Positions 1 through 7,613 are shown, numbered from the stretch's first letter. The stretch: 32,371 bases of DNA from Pseudomonadota bacterium (GCA_030597865.1 JAUVQZ010000004.1:1-32371); one strand, 5' to 3'. Program-made: numbers and translations. Notes: generated by a model from the sequence alone, not told the origin.

Positions 1-164
1 GCAATGACCTGTAATCCCTGGAGGCAGGAGCCGTCACCGACATCAAGAAAGGAAAAACTCTTGGCGTCACGTTTTGACTTGAGCCAGCCCTTTATCTCCA
101 AGGTGGCGCCCCAGGGGGGTGCTGAAATTATTTTCTTAATGCGTTGCGAGTTGATATCTGTCAT
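1..164 (-). CDS. asnS: Asparaginyl-tRNA synthetase, N-terminal fragment (runs off window)
   Basis: Class II aminoacyl-tRNA synthetase that charges tRNA-Asn in the cytoplasm. Only about the first 54 codons are present; the rest lies beyond base 1. Reading down from the ATG at 164-162, the product begins MTDINSQRIKKII and continues into GWLKSKRDAKSFSFLDVGDG, then SCLQGLQV. That is the start of the OB-fold anticodon-binding domain, and the pattern (G-W-x-K-x-K-R-D-x-K-x-F-S-F-x-x-V-x-D-G-S-C) is typical of AsnS rather than AspS. No strong Shine-Dalgarno precedes the ATG. The gene is divergent from the hydrolase at 281, sharing a 116-bp intergenic region. AspS is the main alternative; confidence is good although only the N-terminus is visible. 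Confidence 0.85.
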   Translation of the reverse strand, partial: MTDINSQRIKKIISAPPWGATLEIKGWLKSKRDAKSFSFLDVGDGSCLQGLQVI

Positions 165-280
165 GGCAATGTTTGGATGGTTGGTGAATATTTTTGATGG
201 GCCCTTGGTCTTATCAAGACAGACGAAATTGTCAATTACTATGATACCTGGATAACAATCAATTTGAGGAGGATTTTTTT

Positions 281-838
281 ATGACAACTATAAAACGATT
301 GGACCCGGAGCATTGCGGCCTGTTGGTGGTGGATATCCAGGAGCGGATGATGGGGGTTATTGCCGCCAGGGACGAGGTGGTTCGTAACTCCGTCCTGCTC
401 ATCAAGACAGCCAGGGAGCTTGGCCTGCCCATCGTTGCCACCACCCAATATGTGGCCCGGATCGGTGAACTCCTGCCAGAGATCGTTGCTGAGATGCCTG
501 ATGTGACGGCCATTGATAAACTTGAATTTGGTTGTTTTGACAATGGGGATGCTGCGGCTGCCCTGAAATCCTATAGGAATGTCGATACCTGGATTGCCTG
601 TGGGGTGGAAACCCATATCTGCATGTACCAGACGGTGATGGGGGGAATAAATGCCGGCTACGGCATGTGGCTTCCTGCTGATGCGGTTTCATCCCGCACT
701 GAGAAAAATTATGAGACAGGCCTGGCGCGTATTCGTGAGATTGGCGGTATTGTCGCCAATACGGAGATGATCATCTACGAGTTGCTGGGCAAGGCTGGCA
801 GCCCAAGCTTTAAGACCCTGCTGCCCTTCCTAAAATAA
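281..838 (+). CDS. Isochorismatase-family cysteine hydrolase
   Basis: A 185-residue cytoplasmic hydrolase of the isochorismatase / nicotinamidase-like superfamily, close to the usual size. The catalytic triad is visible: Asp18 in LLVVDIQERM, Lys80 in AIDKLEFGCF, and Cys114 in CGVETHICMYQT. A cis-peptide-type segment lies at ACGVET, just before the Cys. The start is firm: GAGGAGG (267-273) lies 7 bases before the ATG. Members with this short architecture cleave amides or esters of many small molecules, so the substrate cannot be assigned here. It is not linked to siderophore genes, so true isochorismatase activity is unlikely. A weak TTGTCA...TAACAA pair (229-258) could be a promoter but is unconvincing. 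The gene seems monocistronic; the next plus-strand gene is 261 bp away and begins with its own ribosome site. Confidence 0.9.
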   Translation: MTTIKRLDPEHCGLLVVDIQERMMGVIAARDEVVRNSVLLIKTARELGLPIVATTQYVARIGELLPEIVAEMPDVTAIDKLEFGCFDNGDAAAALKSYRNVDTWIACGVETHICMYQTVMGGINAGYGMWLPADAVSSRTEKNYETGLARIREIGGIVANTEMIIYELLGKAGSPSFKTLLPFLK

Positions 839-855
839 TAAAAAAACAGCATCCA

Positions 856-877
856 TAACAGCCACAATCTGCTGTTA
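856..877. repeat. Short hairpin after the hydrolase gene
   Basis: TAACAGC (856-862) and GCTGTTA (871-877) form a 7-bp perfect stem with an 8-base loop, about 20 bases after the hydrolase stop. No T-run follows it, so it is not a classical terminator. The rest of 839-1099 shows only a second weak hairpin (GCCT-GTAT-AGGC then six T, 1035-1052) and no recognisable riboswitch. Confidence 0.4.
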
Positions 878-1099
878 AGGGGCGGAGGGAAACAGGAAAA
901 CTGAAAAAAATATCAAGATTTCAGAATGTTGTGCCGATATGTTCGCCTAAGAGCAGTCCAGTTCTGCAAAGACGGCTGCACATCGTGAAACAACCATGCC
1001 TTAGGGTGCCTGGAAAAAGTTATTTTTTAAAGGGGCCTGTATAGGCTTTTTTCCCCAGGAAAATGTCCGAGGGGAGAATACCGAGAAAGGGGGAGTGTC

Positions 1100-2605
1100 G
1101 TGGCAGACAAGCCGGAAGTTTTTCTGGAAATCGGGGCAGGGTATCTTCGTATACCCACAGCTGAGGTCAATTATAATATTACTCTCATCGGAGAATCTGT
1201 CGCCACCTCAACGGAAAAGGCGGTTATTCCTCCACCTGTGCCACCCATGCCTTCTGCTGAGCCAGGGCCAGGCGAGGGGGATTACTATCGACAGGTTTCG
1301 GAAGACCTCTATCATGATATTGGTCACCTTGCCAAATCTCTCAGCTCCACCATCATGGAAATTCCGGCTGAGGACCGGCGCCAAGAGCGGGCCACCCTGG
1401 ATGAGGCCGGTGATAAGCTGGAAAGTGCCAAGACCCAGCTGAAGGACATCGTCGCCATGACGGAAAAGGCCGCCATGGAGATCATGGATAATGTCGAGAA
1501 GGTCCAGGGGGGTACCGGGGATGTGCAGGGACTTCTCTCACAACTTAAAAACCATCCGGCCTTTGCGCTAAACGACATTGAGGAAACCGATGGGGCCGAG
1601 GCAGAGTCGCCGCTTGCCACTGAAATTGAGGCCCTCAACGGGGATATAGGCGGGGCCCTTAATCTCCTGGCGGAAGTTAAGGCGGATGCCCAGCAGGGTG
1701 CCGCCCCTGAGGCTGTGGTTCCGCTTGAAAAACAGCAGCGCTATCTCTTTGATCTCGATGTTATTTTTCAAACCCTGTATGAGCTATGCACCAATGAAAC
1801 GGTGAAGGATCATATCTCTGCTGCCCGGGAAAAGGCAGGGGAGTTTTTTGATCTCCCAGGCTTCCAGGATAAAATCAGCGATAAGGCTGCCGGTTATGAG
1901 GCAGATGGGGATAATTATTTCAATGTGCCCATGTCGGATGTCTTCCAGGCCCTGTTTGCCGCCTGCAGTGATAAGGGAACGAAGAATCTGCTTAAAAAAA
2001 TGGATGCGGGACAAAGCACCATCTTTCTCGATCAGGCCATTCCCCTGGAGGCGCCAGAGATCGAAGAGGTGGAAGGTGCCGCATCTGTGGCCACAGCAGA
2101 GCCTGTAGCGCCGGCTGCCAGTGATCCCCGTTTGGATGAAGTTGTTCAGTCTCTGCAGAAATGCCAGGAAGCCCTGACTCGTCTTCCAGAGGCAGCCGAT
2201 AAGGCAAGGGCCGCAGCTGCTGCGGGTAGTGTGATGACCCTTGATGACAAAAGTGATATCTTCGCCAAGATTGAAGCGGCCTTTGGCTTGTCCTCCGGTA
2301 TAACAGTGGATGTCTCGAAAATAACAGAGGCCTTGAGTTTTCAGGATCTCTCCGGTCAGCAGATTATGAAGATTCTCAAACTGCTCAGTGATTTCCAGGT
2401 TCAGCTCCTGGCCATTGTCGTTAGCTTCGGTTCTCAGCTGAAACAAAAGAAAAAAAATGAAGATATTTCCGTTGAGGAGAGTAAGAGTCTGGCCCAGGAT
2501 GATGTGGACAAGTACCTAAACGCCATTCCCGTAGAAGGAAAGGACGATGACGGCATGCTCGATCAGGATACGGTCAACCAGATGCTTGAGGAGTTCGGTT
2601 TTTAG
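1100..2605 (+). CDS. cheZ: CheZ-family CheY-P phosphatase with a large internal insertion
   Basis: Likely dephosphorylates a CheY-type response regulator and so tunes chemotaxis or motility signalling at the cytoplasmic side of the membrane. It has 501 residues; E. coli CheZ has 214. The CheZ elements are split. An N-terminal helix lies at about 61-137 (SEDLYHDIGHLAKSL...). The catalytic helix contains FQDLSGQQIMKI, with Asp416 and Gln420 in the spacing of E. coli Asp143/Gln147. A C-terminal CheY-docking tail, QDTVNQMLEEFGF, closely mirrors the E. coli tail ending DDLLDSLGF. About 250 extra residues lie between the two helices and include an imperfect internal repeat (about 217-245 and 277-305, both with DV-F-x-x-L). 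Start is GTG with AGAAAGGGGGAG just upstream. A strong terminator follows at 2637-2671. No cheA, cheY or receptor gene lies in the window. Confidence 0.85.
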   Translation: MADKPEVFLEIGAGYLRIPTAEVNYNITLIGESVATSTEKAVIPPPVPPMPSAEPGPGEGDYYRQVSEDLYHDIGHLAKSLSSTIMEIPAEDRRQERATLDEAGDKLESAKTQLKDIVAMTEKAAMEIMDNVEKVQGGTGDVQGLLSQLKNHPAFALNDIEETDGAEAESPLATEIEALNGDIGGALNLLAEVKADAQQGAAPEAVVPLEKQQRYLFDLDVIFQTLYELCTNETVKDHISAAREKAGEFFDLPGFQDKISDKAAGYEADGDNYFNVPMSDVFQALFAACSDKGTKNLLKKMDAGQSTIFLDQAIPLEAPEIEEVEGAASVATAEPVAPAASDPRLDEVVQSLQKCQEALTRLPEAADKARAAAAAGSVMTLDDKSDIFAKIEAAFGLSSGITVDVSKITEALSFQDLSGQQIMKILKLLSDFQVQLLAIVVSFGSQLKQKKKNEDISVEESKSLAQDDVDKYLNAIPVEGKDDDGMLDQDTVNQMLEEFGF

Positions 2606-2636
2606 CAGATTTTAAAAAAAAATCTGTCTTTAAAAA

Positions 2637-2671
2637 GGTGGCTGGGGAAATATTCTCCAGCCACCTTTTTT
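2637..2671. terminator. Bidirectional rho-independent terminator after cheZ
   Basis: GGTGGCTGG (2637-2645) pairs with CCAGCCACC (2657-2665). The stem is flanked by five A on the left and six T on the right, so it can work on both strands. It closes the cheZ transcript 32 bases after the stop codon. Confidence 0.9.
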
Positions 2672-2726
2672 ATGGATAAACGCATCCTGGCGTGGCAATC
2701 CACATGGCAAGGTATGTCCAAGGCAT

Positions 2727-2762
2727 AAAAAAAAGGGTTTAGAGATAGATCTCTAAACCCTT
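2727..2762 (-). terminator. Terminator of the tRNA-Cys transcript
   Basis: A 14-bp perfect stem, AAGGGTTTAGAGAT (2733-2746) with ATCTCTAAACCCTT (2749-2762), has only two bases at its tip. The A-run at 2727-2734 becomes a U-run on the minus strand, directly downstream of the tRNA gene. Confidence 0.85.
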
Positions 2763-2771
2763 GAATAAGCA

Positions 2772-2847
2772 TGGAGGCGGCACCCAGAGTCGAACTGGGG
2801 AATAATGGTTTTGCAGACCACTGCCTTAGCCACTTGGCTATGCCGCC
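2772..2847 (-). tRNA. tRNA-Cys (GCA anticodon)
   Basis: A 76-base cloverleaf on the minus strand. The acceptor stem pairs GGCGGCA (complement of 2841-2847) with TGCCGCC, followed by T as discriminator and an encoded CCA (complement of 2772-2774). The anticodon stem-loop reads GTGGT-CTGCAAA-ACCAT, so the anticodon is GCA for cysteine. The T arm has CCCAG-TTCGACT-CTGGG. The gene lies alone between cheZ and the mgl-like operon, on the opposite strand to both. Confidence 0.97.
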
Positions 2848-3122
2848 TCAAATCTCCTGTAGCAGAAGAGGCGCAATAATATACGCTTGCCAAAATTTTG
2901 ACAAGGGAAAAGGTGGAATTGTTTCCTGATATATGGTTTGAATTTCTAAAAGGAGTAATGGCTTAATGTCCAGTGCAGGTAAGCCCCTTAAAATATTTTG
3001 AAAAATGATTAGATCGTAGCGCGGAGAATGGCTACAATGGCTGTTGAGTTTTTTAATTACCTGAGAGGCGGATCGCCAGGACATGATGTCCGGAAGGCCC
3101 ACCAGTCCACAGGAGGCAGTTT

Positions 3123-3521
3123 ATGTACGGGGTAACCCAGGAACAACTCGATCAGATTGATGCGCTCATAGTTTCAGACCTTATTGGCATCGGTGTTCAC
3201 AGCGTTATCGTTGTTGATGTTGCCGGTAATGTCATTGCCGAACATGATGACGGCAAGACAGATATCCAGGTCCATGCCTTTGCCGCCCTTGCCGCAGGGA
3301 ATTTTGCGGCGGTGGATGCCATGGCCCAGCTTGTTGGTGAACAGGAATTCTCCCTCCATTTTCATAAGGGTGAGGATGAGTCGATTCATTTCAGCAAGAT
3401 CAATGATGATATCTTGTTAATCACCATTTTTGGTAATGATGTTTCGTTAGGCTTCCTACGCCTGAAAACAACAGAAGTTATCGATAAGATTAAAGAAATG
3501 TGGCAGACTACAGAGTTTTAA
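3123..3521 (+). CDS. mglB: MglB-like roadblock/LC7 protein
   Basis: A 132-residue roadblock/LC7-fold protein. In the MglAB family the MglB dimer acts as GTPase-activating protein, and possibly exchange factor, for MglA at a cell pole. The sequence shows the usual alternation: an N-terminal helix (ALIVSDLIGIGVHSVIVVDV), a hairpin (GNVIAEHDD), a central helix (AFAALAAGNFAAVDAMAQLV), then strands FSLHFHKG, SIHFSKI and DILLITIFG, and a last helix (VIDKIKEMW). Length fits the family (about 130-160). AGGAGG at 3111-3116 gives a strong start. It is the first gene of the operon and is followed 43 bases later by the GTPase, the same order as Myxococcus mglBA. The MglB assignment comes mostly from this pairing; the fold itself is clear. 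Confidence 0.85.
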   Translation: MYGVTQEQLDQIDALIVSDLIGIGVHSVIVVDVAGNVIAEHDDGKTDIQVHAFAALAAGNFAAVDAMAQLVGEQEFSLHFHKGEDESIHFSKINDDILLITIFGNDVSLGFLRLKTTEVIDKIKEMWQTTEF

Positions 3522-3554
3522 GGGTGGCGCTCTGTGGGTAAAAAAGTTTATTGT

Positions 3555-3560
3555 GAGGTG
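3555..3560 (+). promoter_or_regulatory. Ribosome binding site that sets a TTG start for the GTPase
   Basis: GAGGTG (3555-3560) is a near-ideal Shine-Dalgarno placed 4 bases before TTG at 3565. A GTG at 3553 is also in frame but lacks such a site. Starting at TTG gives residue numbers that match Myxococcus MglA at Arg53, Thr78, Gln82 and Asn141, which supports this choice. Confidence 0.75.
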
Positions 3561-3564
3561 TGTT

Positions 3565-4170
3565 TTGGGATTTGTAAATGTTAAGAAACAGGAGGTTCTG
3601 GTCAAACTCGTTTATTACGGGCCGGGCCGCGGTGGCAAAACCAGTAACCTCGATTACATCAATAACAAGTTTAAAGAACGCATAAAAACGGACATGGTCA
3701 GTATTAAGACCCATGGCGACCGGACCCTGTTTTTTGATTTTCTTCCTGTTGATATCGGTAAGATCAAGGGGTTTGATATCAAGATCCAGCTCTATACCGT
3801 ACCTGGCCAGGTTAAGTATAATGCCACTCGGAAGCTTGTTTTAAAAGGGGTTGATGGCCTGGTCTTTGTTGCGGATTCCCAGGTCGAGATGAGGGAAAAG
3901 AATATCAGCTCCTTTAACCAGATGAAGGAAAATCTGGTTGCCATGAATAAGGACATCGCTAAGATCCCCCTGGTGCTTCAGTATAATAAGGTCGATCTGG
4001 CAGAGGAGGGGGTGCCTCTTCTTGGTTTTGATACCATGGAGGCTGATCTTAATAGTGAAATTAAGGTGCCCTCCTTTGAGGGTAGTGCTGTCACTGGCTA
4101 CAACGTCGTTAATACCTTGAAAAAAGCCATCTCGCTCACCATGGTTTCATTCAAAAAAGAGTTGCTGTAG
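3565..4170 (+). CDS. mglA: MglA-like small Ras-family GTPase
   Basis: A 201-residue GTP-binding switch protein, by homology the polarity regulator MglA, which binds a cell pole in the GTP state and directs motility machinery. From the TTG start the motifs are: P-loop YYGPGRGGKTSN (about 17-28), switch I THGDRTLFFDFLP with Arg53, G3 YTVPGQV with Thr78 and Gln82, G4 QYNKVD with Asn141/Asp144, and G5-like EGSAVTG. Arg53 and Gln82 are the catalytic residues established for bacterial MglA, so GTP hydrolysis should be intact. The phrases LYTVPGQV and GVDGLVFVADSQ are family signatures. The P-loop has RGG where Myxococcus has LCG. The gene follows the roadblock gene and ends 12 bases before the acidic protein. 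The alternative start at 3553 would add four residues. Confidence 0.93.
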   Translation: MGFVNVKKQEVLVKLVYYGPGRGGKTSNLDYINNKFKERIKTDMVSIKTHGDRTLFFDFLPVDIGKIKGFDIKIQLYTVPGQVKYNATRKLVLKGVDGLVFVADSQVEMREKNISSFNQMKENLVAMNKDIAKIPLVLQYNKVDLAEEGVPLLGFDTMEADLNSEIKVPSFEGSAVTGYNVVNTLKKAISLTMVSFKKELL

Positions 4171-4182
4171 GAGAGTTAATTT

Positions 4183-5925
4183 ATGTCCGCCCAAGATTCT
4201 GCCCAGACCGTTGATATTCTTGAGAAGCTGAAGTCGGCAATTCTCAATATAGATTGGGAAATTTCTGATGATAATATCGGGATTCTAGATCAGGAGATTG
4301 CTGCGCTGCGTCCTGTCTGGCAAGGGCAAAAGGTCCATATGATTTATTTGCAGATTATGGGGGCCCTGAGTCAATACATTGCCAGCACCCGTGAGCAGGC
4401 CACTCCTGCAGCCTTTCCCATGCTGCGCAATGTCTTTGACAGCCTTGAGGATATGGTTGTTAATCCCAGCGATGAAGATCAGCAGACTGAGAAGGCCATG
4501 GTGCATGTTGATGCCTATAATGAGCTGAAAAAGTCGGTTTCCTCAGGCAAAACAGAGCCTGCTCCTACTCCTGAGCCGGAACCGGAACCTGAAGTGGAAG
4601 TTGTTGAGGCCCAAGGGCAAGGGGAAAAAGAGGCGGATGAGGAGCAGCCCTCGACCATTAATAGTCTCCTGAATGACAAAGAAGATCATACCACGGACTC
4701 TATTTTTGATTCTATGCTTGATGAGATGGTTCAGGTGGAGCCACCGGAACAGGAGGCGTCGGCACCACCACCGAAGGCCCCGCCTGCCCGTCCACCGGTG
4801 CAGACCGCCTATAACAAGGATGACGGTACTGAGGTTGAAGCTGATCGTAATATTGATGGTCAGTTTGCCGAGGCAGATGAGCTCCTGGATGATTTTTTTG
4901 TGGATGATGTGCCTGCCCCTGGCGCTGCAGGCCAAAAGGATGGCGATGAGTTTGATTTAGGCGCCCTTGATGGGGGTGAAGAGGCTGGCCTGGAGCTGGA
5001 TCTGGCGGATGATGGTGATACCACAGAGACGGCGGGGGGGGAGCTTGGTGAGGATCTGACCTCTGACGCCCTTGCTGATGTGGAGGACAGTGATCTCGAT
5101 ATCTTTAAGGTTGAGGAAGAATCAGATAAGGTGGAGATTTCTGAGCCAGAGCCAGAGGCAGCAGAGTTTCCAGAGGTGGAATCTGCCCTTGATGACTTCT
5201 TTGCCGGCGAGGAGGAGGCCACACCTTCCCAGGTGGTTTCTGCGTCCCTTGGGGACGCTGGTGCTGGAGGGGACCTTGGTGAGGTCGATGCCGCCCTGGA
5301 TGATTTCTTTGATGATGAAGAGCCCAAGGCCGCCAAGCCAGGGGGTGAAGTGGTTCCAGAGACAGCTAAGGAGGCCGTCTCGGTTGTCGAGGGTGGTTCA
5401 GCCGTTACGGTTGCAGGCCTCAAGACATTGCTGCTGTCCGTTGACTGGGAGGTGGATGACCAGCTCCTTGACCGGGTTGACCTGGAGATTTCCGCCCTGT
5501 CTGAGAACCTGACCGGAAATGATAGCGCCCTTATCCACCTCAACTTCCTGCAGACGGTTATTCGTCATGTCAGCAGGGAGCAGTCCCAGGTGATTTCCGA
5601 GTCCATGGCCTGCTTGAACATGCTCACGGAAAGTCTCGAAGAGCTCCTGGCCGATGAGGGGGGAAGGGAAGCCTGGTATGCGGCCAAGGCAGTTTCCTCC
5701 TTTGTTGACTGGCATGAACTGGTGGTTGCCGAGTTTGAAAAGCGTCTTGATGCGGCCAAGGGGCAGGGTGGCGAGGTAGCAGAGGGTATAGAGGGATTAG
5801 CACTCTCTGCAGAAGGTGAAATCTCTGAGACCCAGAGGCTGAAGAAGGAAATTCTCTCTGAGGTTCGTGACATTCTCTCCAAGGAGATGCAGATCATGCG
5901 CCAGGAACTATCGGCTAAAGGCTGA
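4183..5925 (+). CDS. Large acidic protein with a duplicated N- and C-terminal domain (probable scaffold)
   Basis: I do not recognise the family of this 580-residue protein. It has three parts. A helical domain of about 110 residues (about 11-120, with ILNIDWEISDDN) is followed by a long acidic, Pro/Glu-rich and probably disordered linker (about 121-405). A second copy of the same domain (about 408-520, with LLSVDWEVDDQ) comes next. Trp25 and Trp422 are equivalent, and both copies then show an E-I-x-A-L phrase and a SLE-(D/E)-(M/L) phrase. The linker holds three copies of L-D-D-F-F at 235-239, 336-340 and 372-376, each in acidic context. A helical tail (LKKEILSEVRDIL...) ends the protein. No signal peptide or membrane segment is seen. 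AGGAGAG at the end of the GTPase gene serves as ribosome site, suggesting coupling. Two equal domains plus repeated short motifs suggest a bivalent adaptor for the GTPase or roadblock proteins; that role is inference. Confidence 0.8.
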   Translation: MSAQDSAQTVDILEKLKSAILNIDWEISDDNIGILDQEIAALRPVWQGQKVHMIYLQIMGALSQYIASTREQATPAAFPMLRNVFDSLEDMVVNPSDEDQQTEKAMVHVDAYNELKKSVSSGKTEPAPTPEPEPEPEVEVVEAQGQGEKEADEEQPSTINSLLNDKEDHTTDSIFDSMLDEMVQVEPPEQEASAPPPKAPPARPPVQTAYNKDDGTEVEADRNIDGQFAEADELLDDFFVDDVPAPGAAGQKDGDEFDLGALDGGEEAGLELDLADDGDTTETAGGELGEDLTSDALADVEDSDLDIFKVEEESDKVEISEPEPEAAEFPEVESALDDFFAGEEEATPSQVVSASLGDAGAGGDLGEVDAALDDFFDDEEPKAAKPGGEVVPETAKEAVSVVEGGSAVTVAGLKTLLLSVDWEVDDQLLDRVDLEISALSENLTGNDSALIHLNFLQTVIRHVSREQSQVISESMACLNMLTESLEELLADEGGREAWYAAKAVSSFVDWHELVVAEFEKRLDAAKGQGGEVAEGIEGLALSAEGEISETQRLKKEILSEVRDILSKEMQIMRQELSAKG

Positions 5926-5939
5926 GTGTAAGTGACGCC

Positions 5940-6749
5940 ATGTTAGTATTTTGTGAAGATTGCGGCAAAAGGCACTCTGTCAAGGGGGGCGGTGATGAGA
6001 ATGGTCGCCTGCAGTTTCGGTGCGATGCCTGTGGTTTCCTCATAACAGTCACCTCGGTACCGCCCCAAAAGCGGCAGGCAAGCGCGCCTGATTCCTCTGT
6101 GGAGCTCACTTGTTCCCATGCTGAACTTGATTTGGGCTGCGCCCTTGGCGATGATGAACCGGCTACGAACCTTTTTTTGGCCGCCAGTGATGGCCGCAAG
6201 GTTGAGCTTGAGGTCAAGGTTCTCCCAGAGGTGCAGGGCAATATTGCCGTGGAGCAGATATCTGCCAACGTCTTTAAGGTTCGCGTTGTCGCCTCGGCAA
6301 AAATGGGGGCTGATTTCCTCAACGGCTATGATGGTCCCTGTCTGGGATTTTTCGATGGTATCTCCGGCGCCCTTCATACGGTGACGGTTATTTTCAGTCG
6401 GATTAAACCCTCTTTTGCCCTGAAACCCACCACGGTTTATTTGGGCAAAATAGGTGCTGATACCCTTGCTGAGGGCAGTTTTGTTGTTGAAAATTGTACA
6501 GCTGCGCCCCTTGCCGTCACCGTTACCCCTGATCCGCAATGTTTTTCTTTAACGAGTTTCTTTACCCTTATTTCTGATACCAGCTTGATTCTGGCTGGGG
6601 GAGAGGAGAGGGTGATCTCTTTTTCCGTGCGTTTAAGTGAGGGGGCGGACAGTGATGAGCCGTTTGACCAGGTTGTCCTTGTGACCGCCAGTGACAGTGA
6701 TGAGCGGCCGGCGCAAAAGGTCCGCATTATTGCAAGCCTGGAGGTGTAG
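5940..6749 (+). CDS. Zinc-ribbon protein with beta-rich C-terminal part
   Basis: A 269-residue protein starting with a zinc ribbon of the MJ0042 type: MLVFCEDCGKRHSV, then about 20 residues on FRCDACGFLITV. The four cysteines form two C-x2-C knuckles. The remaining ~220 residues are beta-rich with short Val/Leu/Phe strands, such as PTTVYLGKIGAD, GSFVVENCTAAPLAVTV and RVISFSVRLSEG. They resemble one or two immunoglobulin-like domains; this is a judgement from pattern, not a match to a named family. No signal peptide precedes the ribbon, so it is probably cytoplasmic. It begins 14 bases after the acidic protein gene, so it is very likely co-transcribed, but the ribosome site is weak. Function unknown; a partner of the GTPase module is inferred from position only. 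Confidence 0.75.
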   Translation: MLVFCEDCGKRHSVKGGGDENGRLQFRCDACGFLITVTSVPPQKRQASAPDSSVELTCSHAELDLGCALGDDEPATNLFLAASDGRKVELEVKVLPEVQGNIAVEQISANVFKVRVVASAKMGADFLNGYDGPCLGFFDGISGALHTVTVIFSRIKPSFALKPTTVYLGKIGADTLAEGSFVVENCTAAPLAVTVTPDPQCFSLTSFFTLISDTSLILAGGEERVISFSVRLSEGADSDEPFDQVVLVTASDSDERPAQKVRIIASLEV

Positions 6750-6889
6750 AGCAGTTCCCCCGTAATGGCAGGGCAGTTTTATTGGACAGCCCAGGGGATA
6801 ATCATGATATTTCTGGCCTAGGAGCCTGGCGGACGCAGATAGAAGCGCTACAGCAGTAGCGATAGGTCAAAAGGGGAATAGTTGAGGGT

Positions 6890-7243
6890 ATGGAGCGTAT
6901 TATTGACGGGTTGGTGCATTCGGTGAAGGAAATAGGTGGGGTCTATCTCTACGATTTCCATAAAAATATTATCTTAAATCGGATGCCTGAGACATTCAGT
7001 GAAGAGAGTCTCATTGTCCTGGCAGAAAAAATGGTTCGCAACCTGAATTTAGGGAAGAGCCGCTATACCGATATTGCCGAGGTGTCGCTCCATTTTGGTG
7101 ATAGTAATATAACCGCAAAGGAGATGCGGAGCGACCGCCTCCTCATTGTTATGTTTAATCCGTCTGTCAACAAGCAAAAGCTGCACATGTCCCTGGAGCT
7201 TGCCTTGGAAAGCCTGGCAGAGGCTGCAGTGGAGGGACTCTGA
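6890..7243 (+). CDS. Roadblock/LC7-like protein (second in operon)
   Basis: A 117-residue protein with the roadblock pattern. An N-terminal helix (IIDGLVHSVKEI) leads into the GGVYLYDFHKNIILNR hairpin. A helix (ESLIVLAEKMVRNL) follows, then strands EVSLHFGDSNITAKEMR and DRLLIVMFNPSV, and a closing helix (LHMSLELALESLAEAAVEGL). It differs clearly in sequence from the MglB-like protein at 3123. Length is at the lower end for the fold. The gene sits 140 bp after the zinc-ribbon gene and only 2 bases before the next roadblock-like gene, so these two probably make a heteromer. Roadblock proteins usually pair with a Ras-like GTPase, here the MglA-like product. Assignment is by pattern and context. 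Confidence 0.72.
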   Translation: MERIIDGLVHSVKEIGGVYLYDFHKNIILNRMPETFSEESLIVLAEKMVRNLNLGKSRYTDIAEVSLHFGDSNITAKEMRSDRLLIVMFNPSVNKQKLHMSLELALESLAEAAVEGL

Positions 7244-7245
7244 TC

Positions 7246-7599
7246 ATGACGACCCTGTATGATTTTACCAAGGTGAAAGGGGTTGTTGGTGTTGCTGAAT
7301 ATGTCCTTGTCCGCCAAGATGGTCATCTCATGGTGCACGATGCCCAGGACCATGAGGCTCTTGCCCAACTTGTTCTGTTATGCGGAAGTAATTGTGACGC
7401 AATTAAGGCCGACATTCCCAGCCGTTTCCACTATTTTCTCTTCAGCAGGGAGTGCGGTGAACATCTTATGGTTTTTCCGGTTGGTGGTTATTATCTCGGT
7501 GTTGTGCAAACATCTGCAGTGGAAAGCTCCCATGTGGCCACGACAGTAATAGACTTTATCCGCAAGCTTGTCCGCCAATCAAGACAATCTGAGTCTTAA
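7246..7599 (+). CDS. Roadblock/LC7-like protein (third in operon)
   Basis: A 117-residue protein with a roadblock-like layout: helix plus VGVAEYVLVRQDGHLMVHD hairpin, a helix (EALAQLVLLCGSNCDAI), then strands FHYFLFSREC, EHLMVFPVG and YYLGVVQT, and a C-terminal helix (VATTVIDFIRKLVRQ). The segment combining FLFS, VFPVG and YYLGV is a pattern I associate with roadblock relatives that sit in GTPase operons. The ribosome site GGAGGG (7230-7235) lies inside the end of the preceding gene, and the ATG follows that gene's stop by 2 bases, so translation is coupled. It is the last gene before a terminator. A heterodimer with the 6890 product is the simplest reading. Confidence 0.72.
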   Translation: MTTLYDFTKVKGVVGVAEYVLVRQDGHLMVHDAQDHEALAQLVLLCGSNCDAIKADIPSRFHYFLFSRECGEHLMVFPVGGYYLGVVQTSAVESSHVATTVIDFIRKLVRQSRQSES

Positions 7600-7613
7600 T
7601 ATGTAAACGGGCA

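Noticed and set aside
4..255. Plus-strand open frame of 83 codons at the window start
   Set aside because: It overlaps the clear N-terminus of AsnS on the minus strand and shows no protein-like pattern.
839..1099. Possible c-di-GMP or other riboswitch before cheZ
   Set aside because: Only short hairpins are seen; no known aptamer core could be matched.
4860..5543. Long minus-strand open frame (227 codons) inside the acidic protein gene
   Set aside because: Ser/Arg-rich mirror of a Glu/Asp-rich coding region; a composition artefact.
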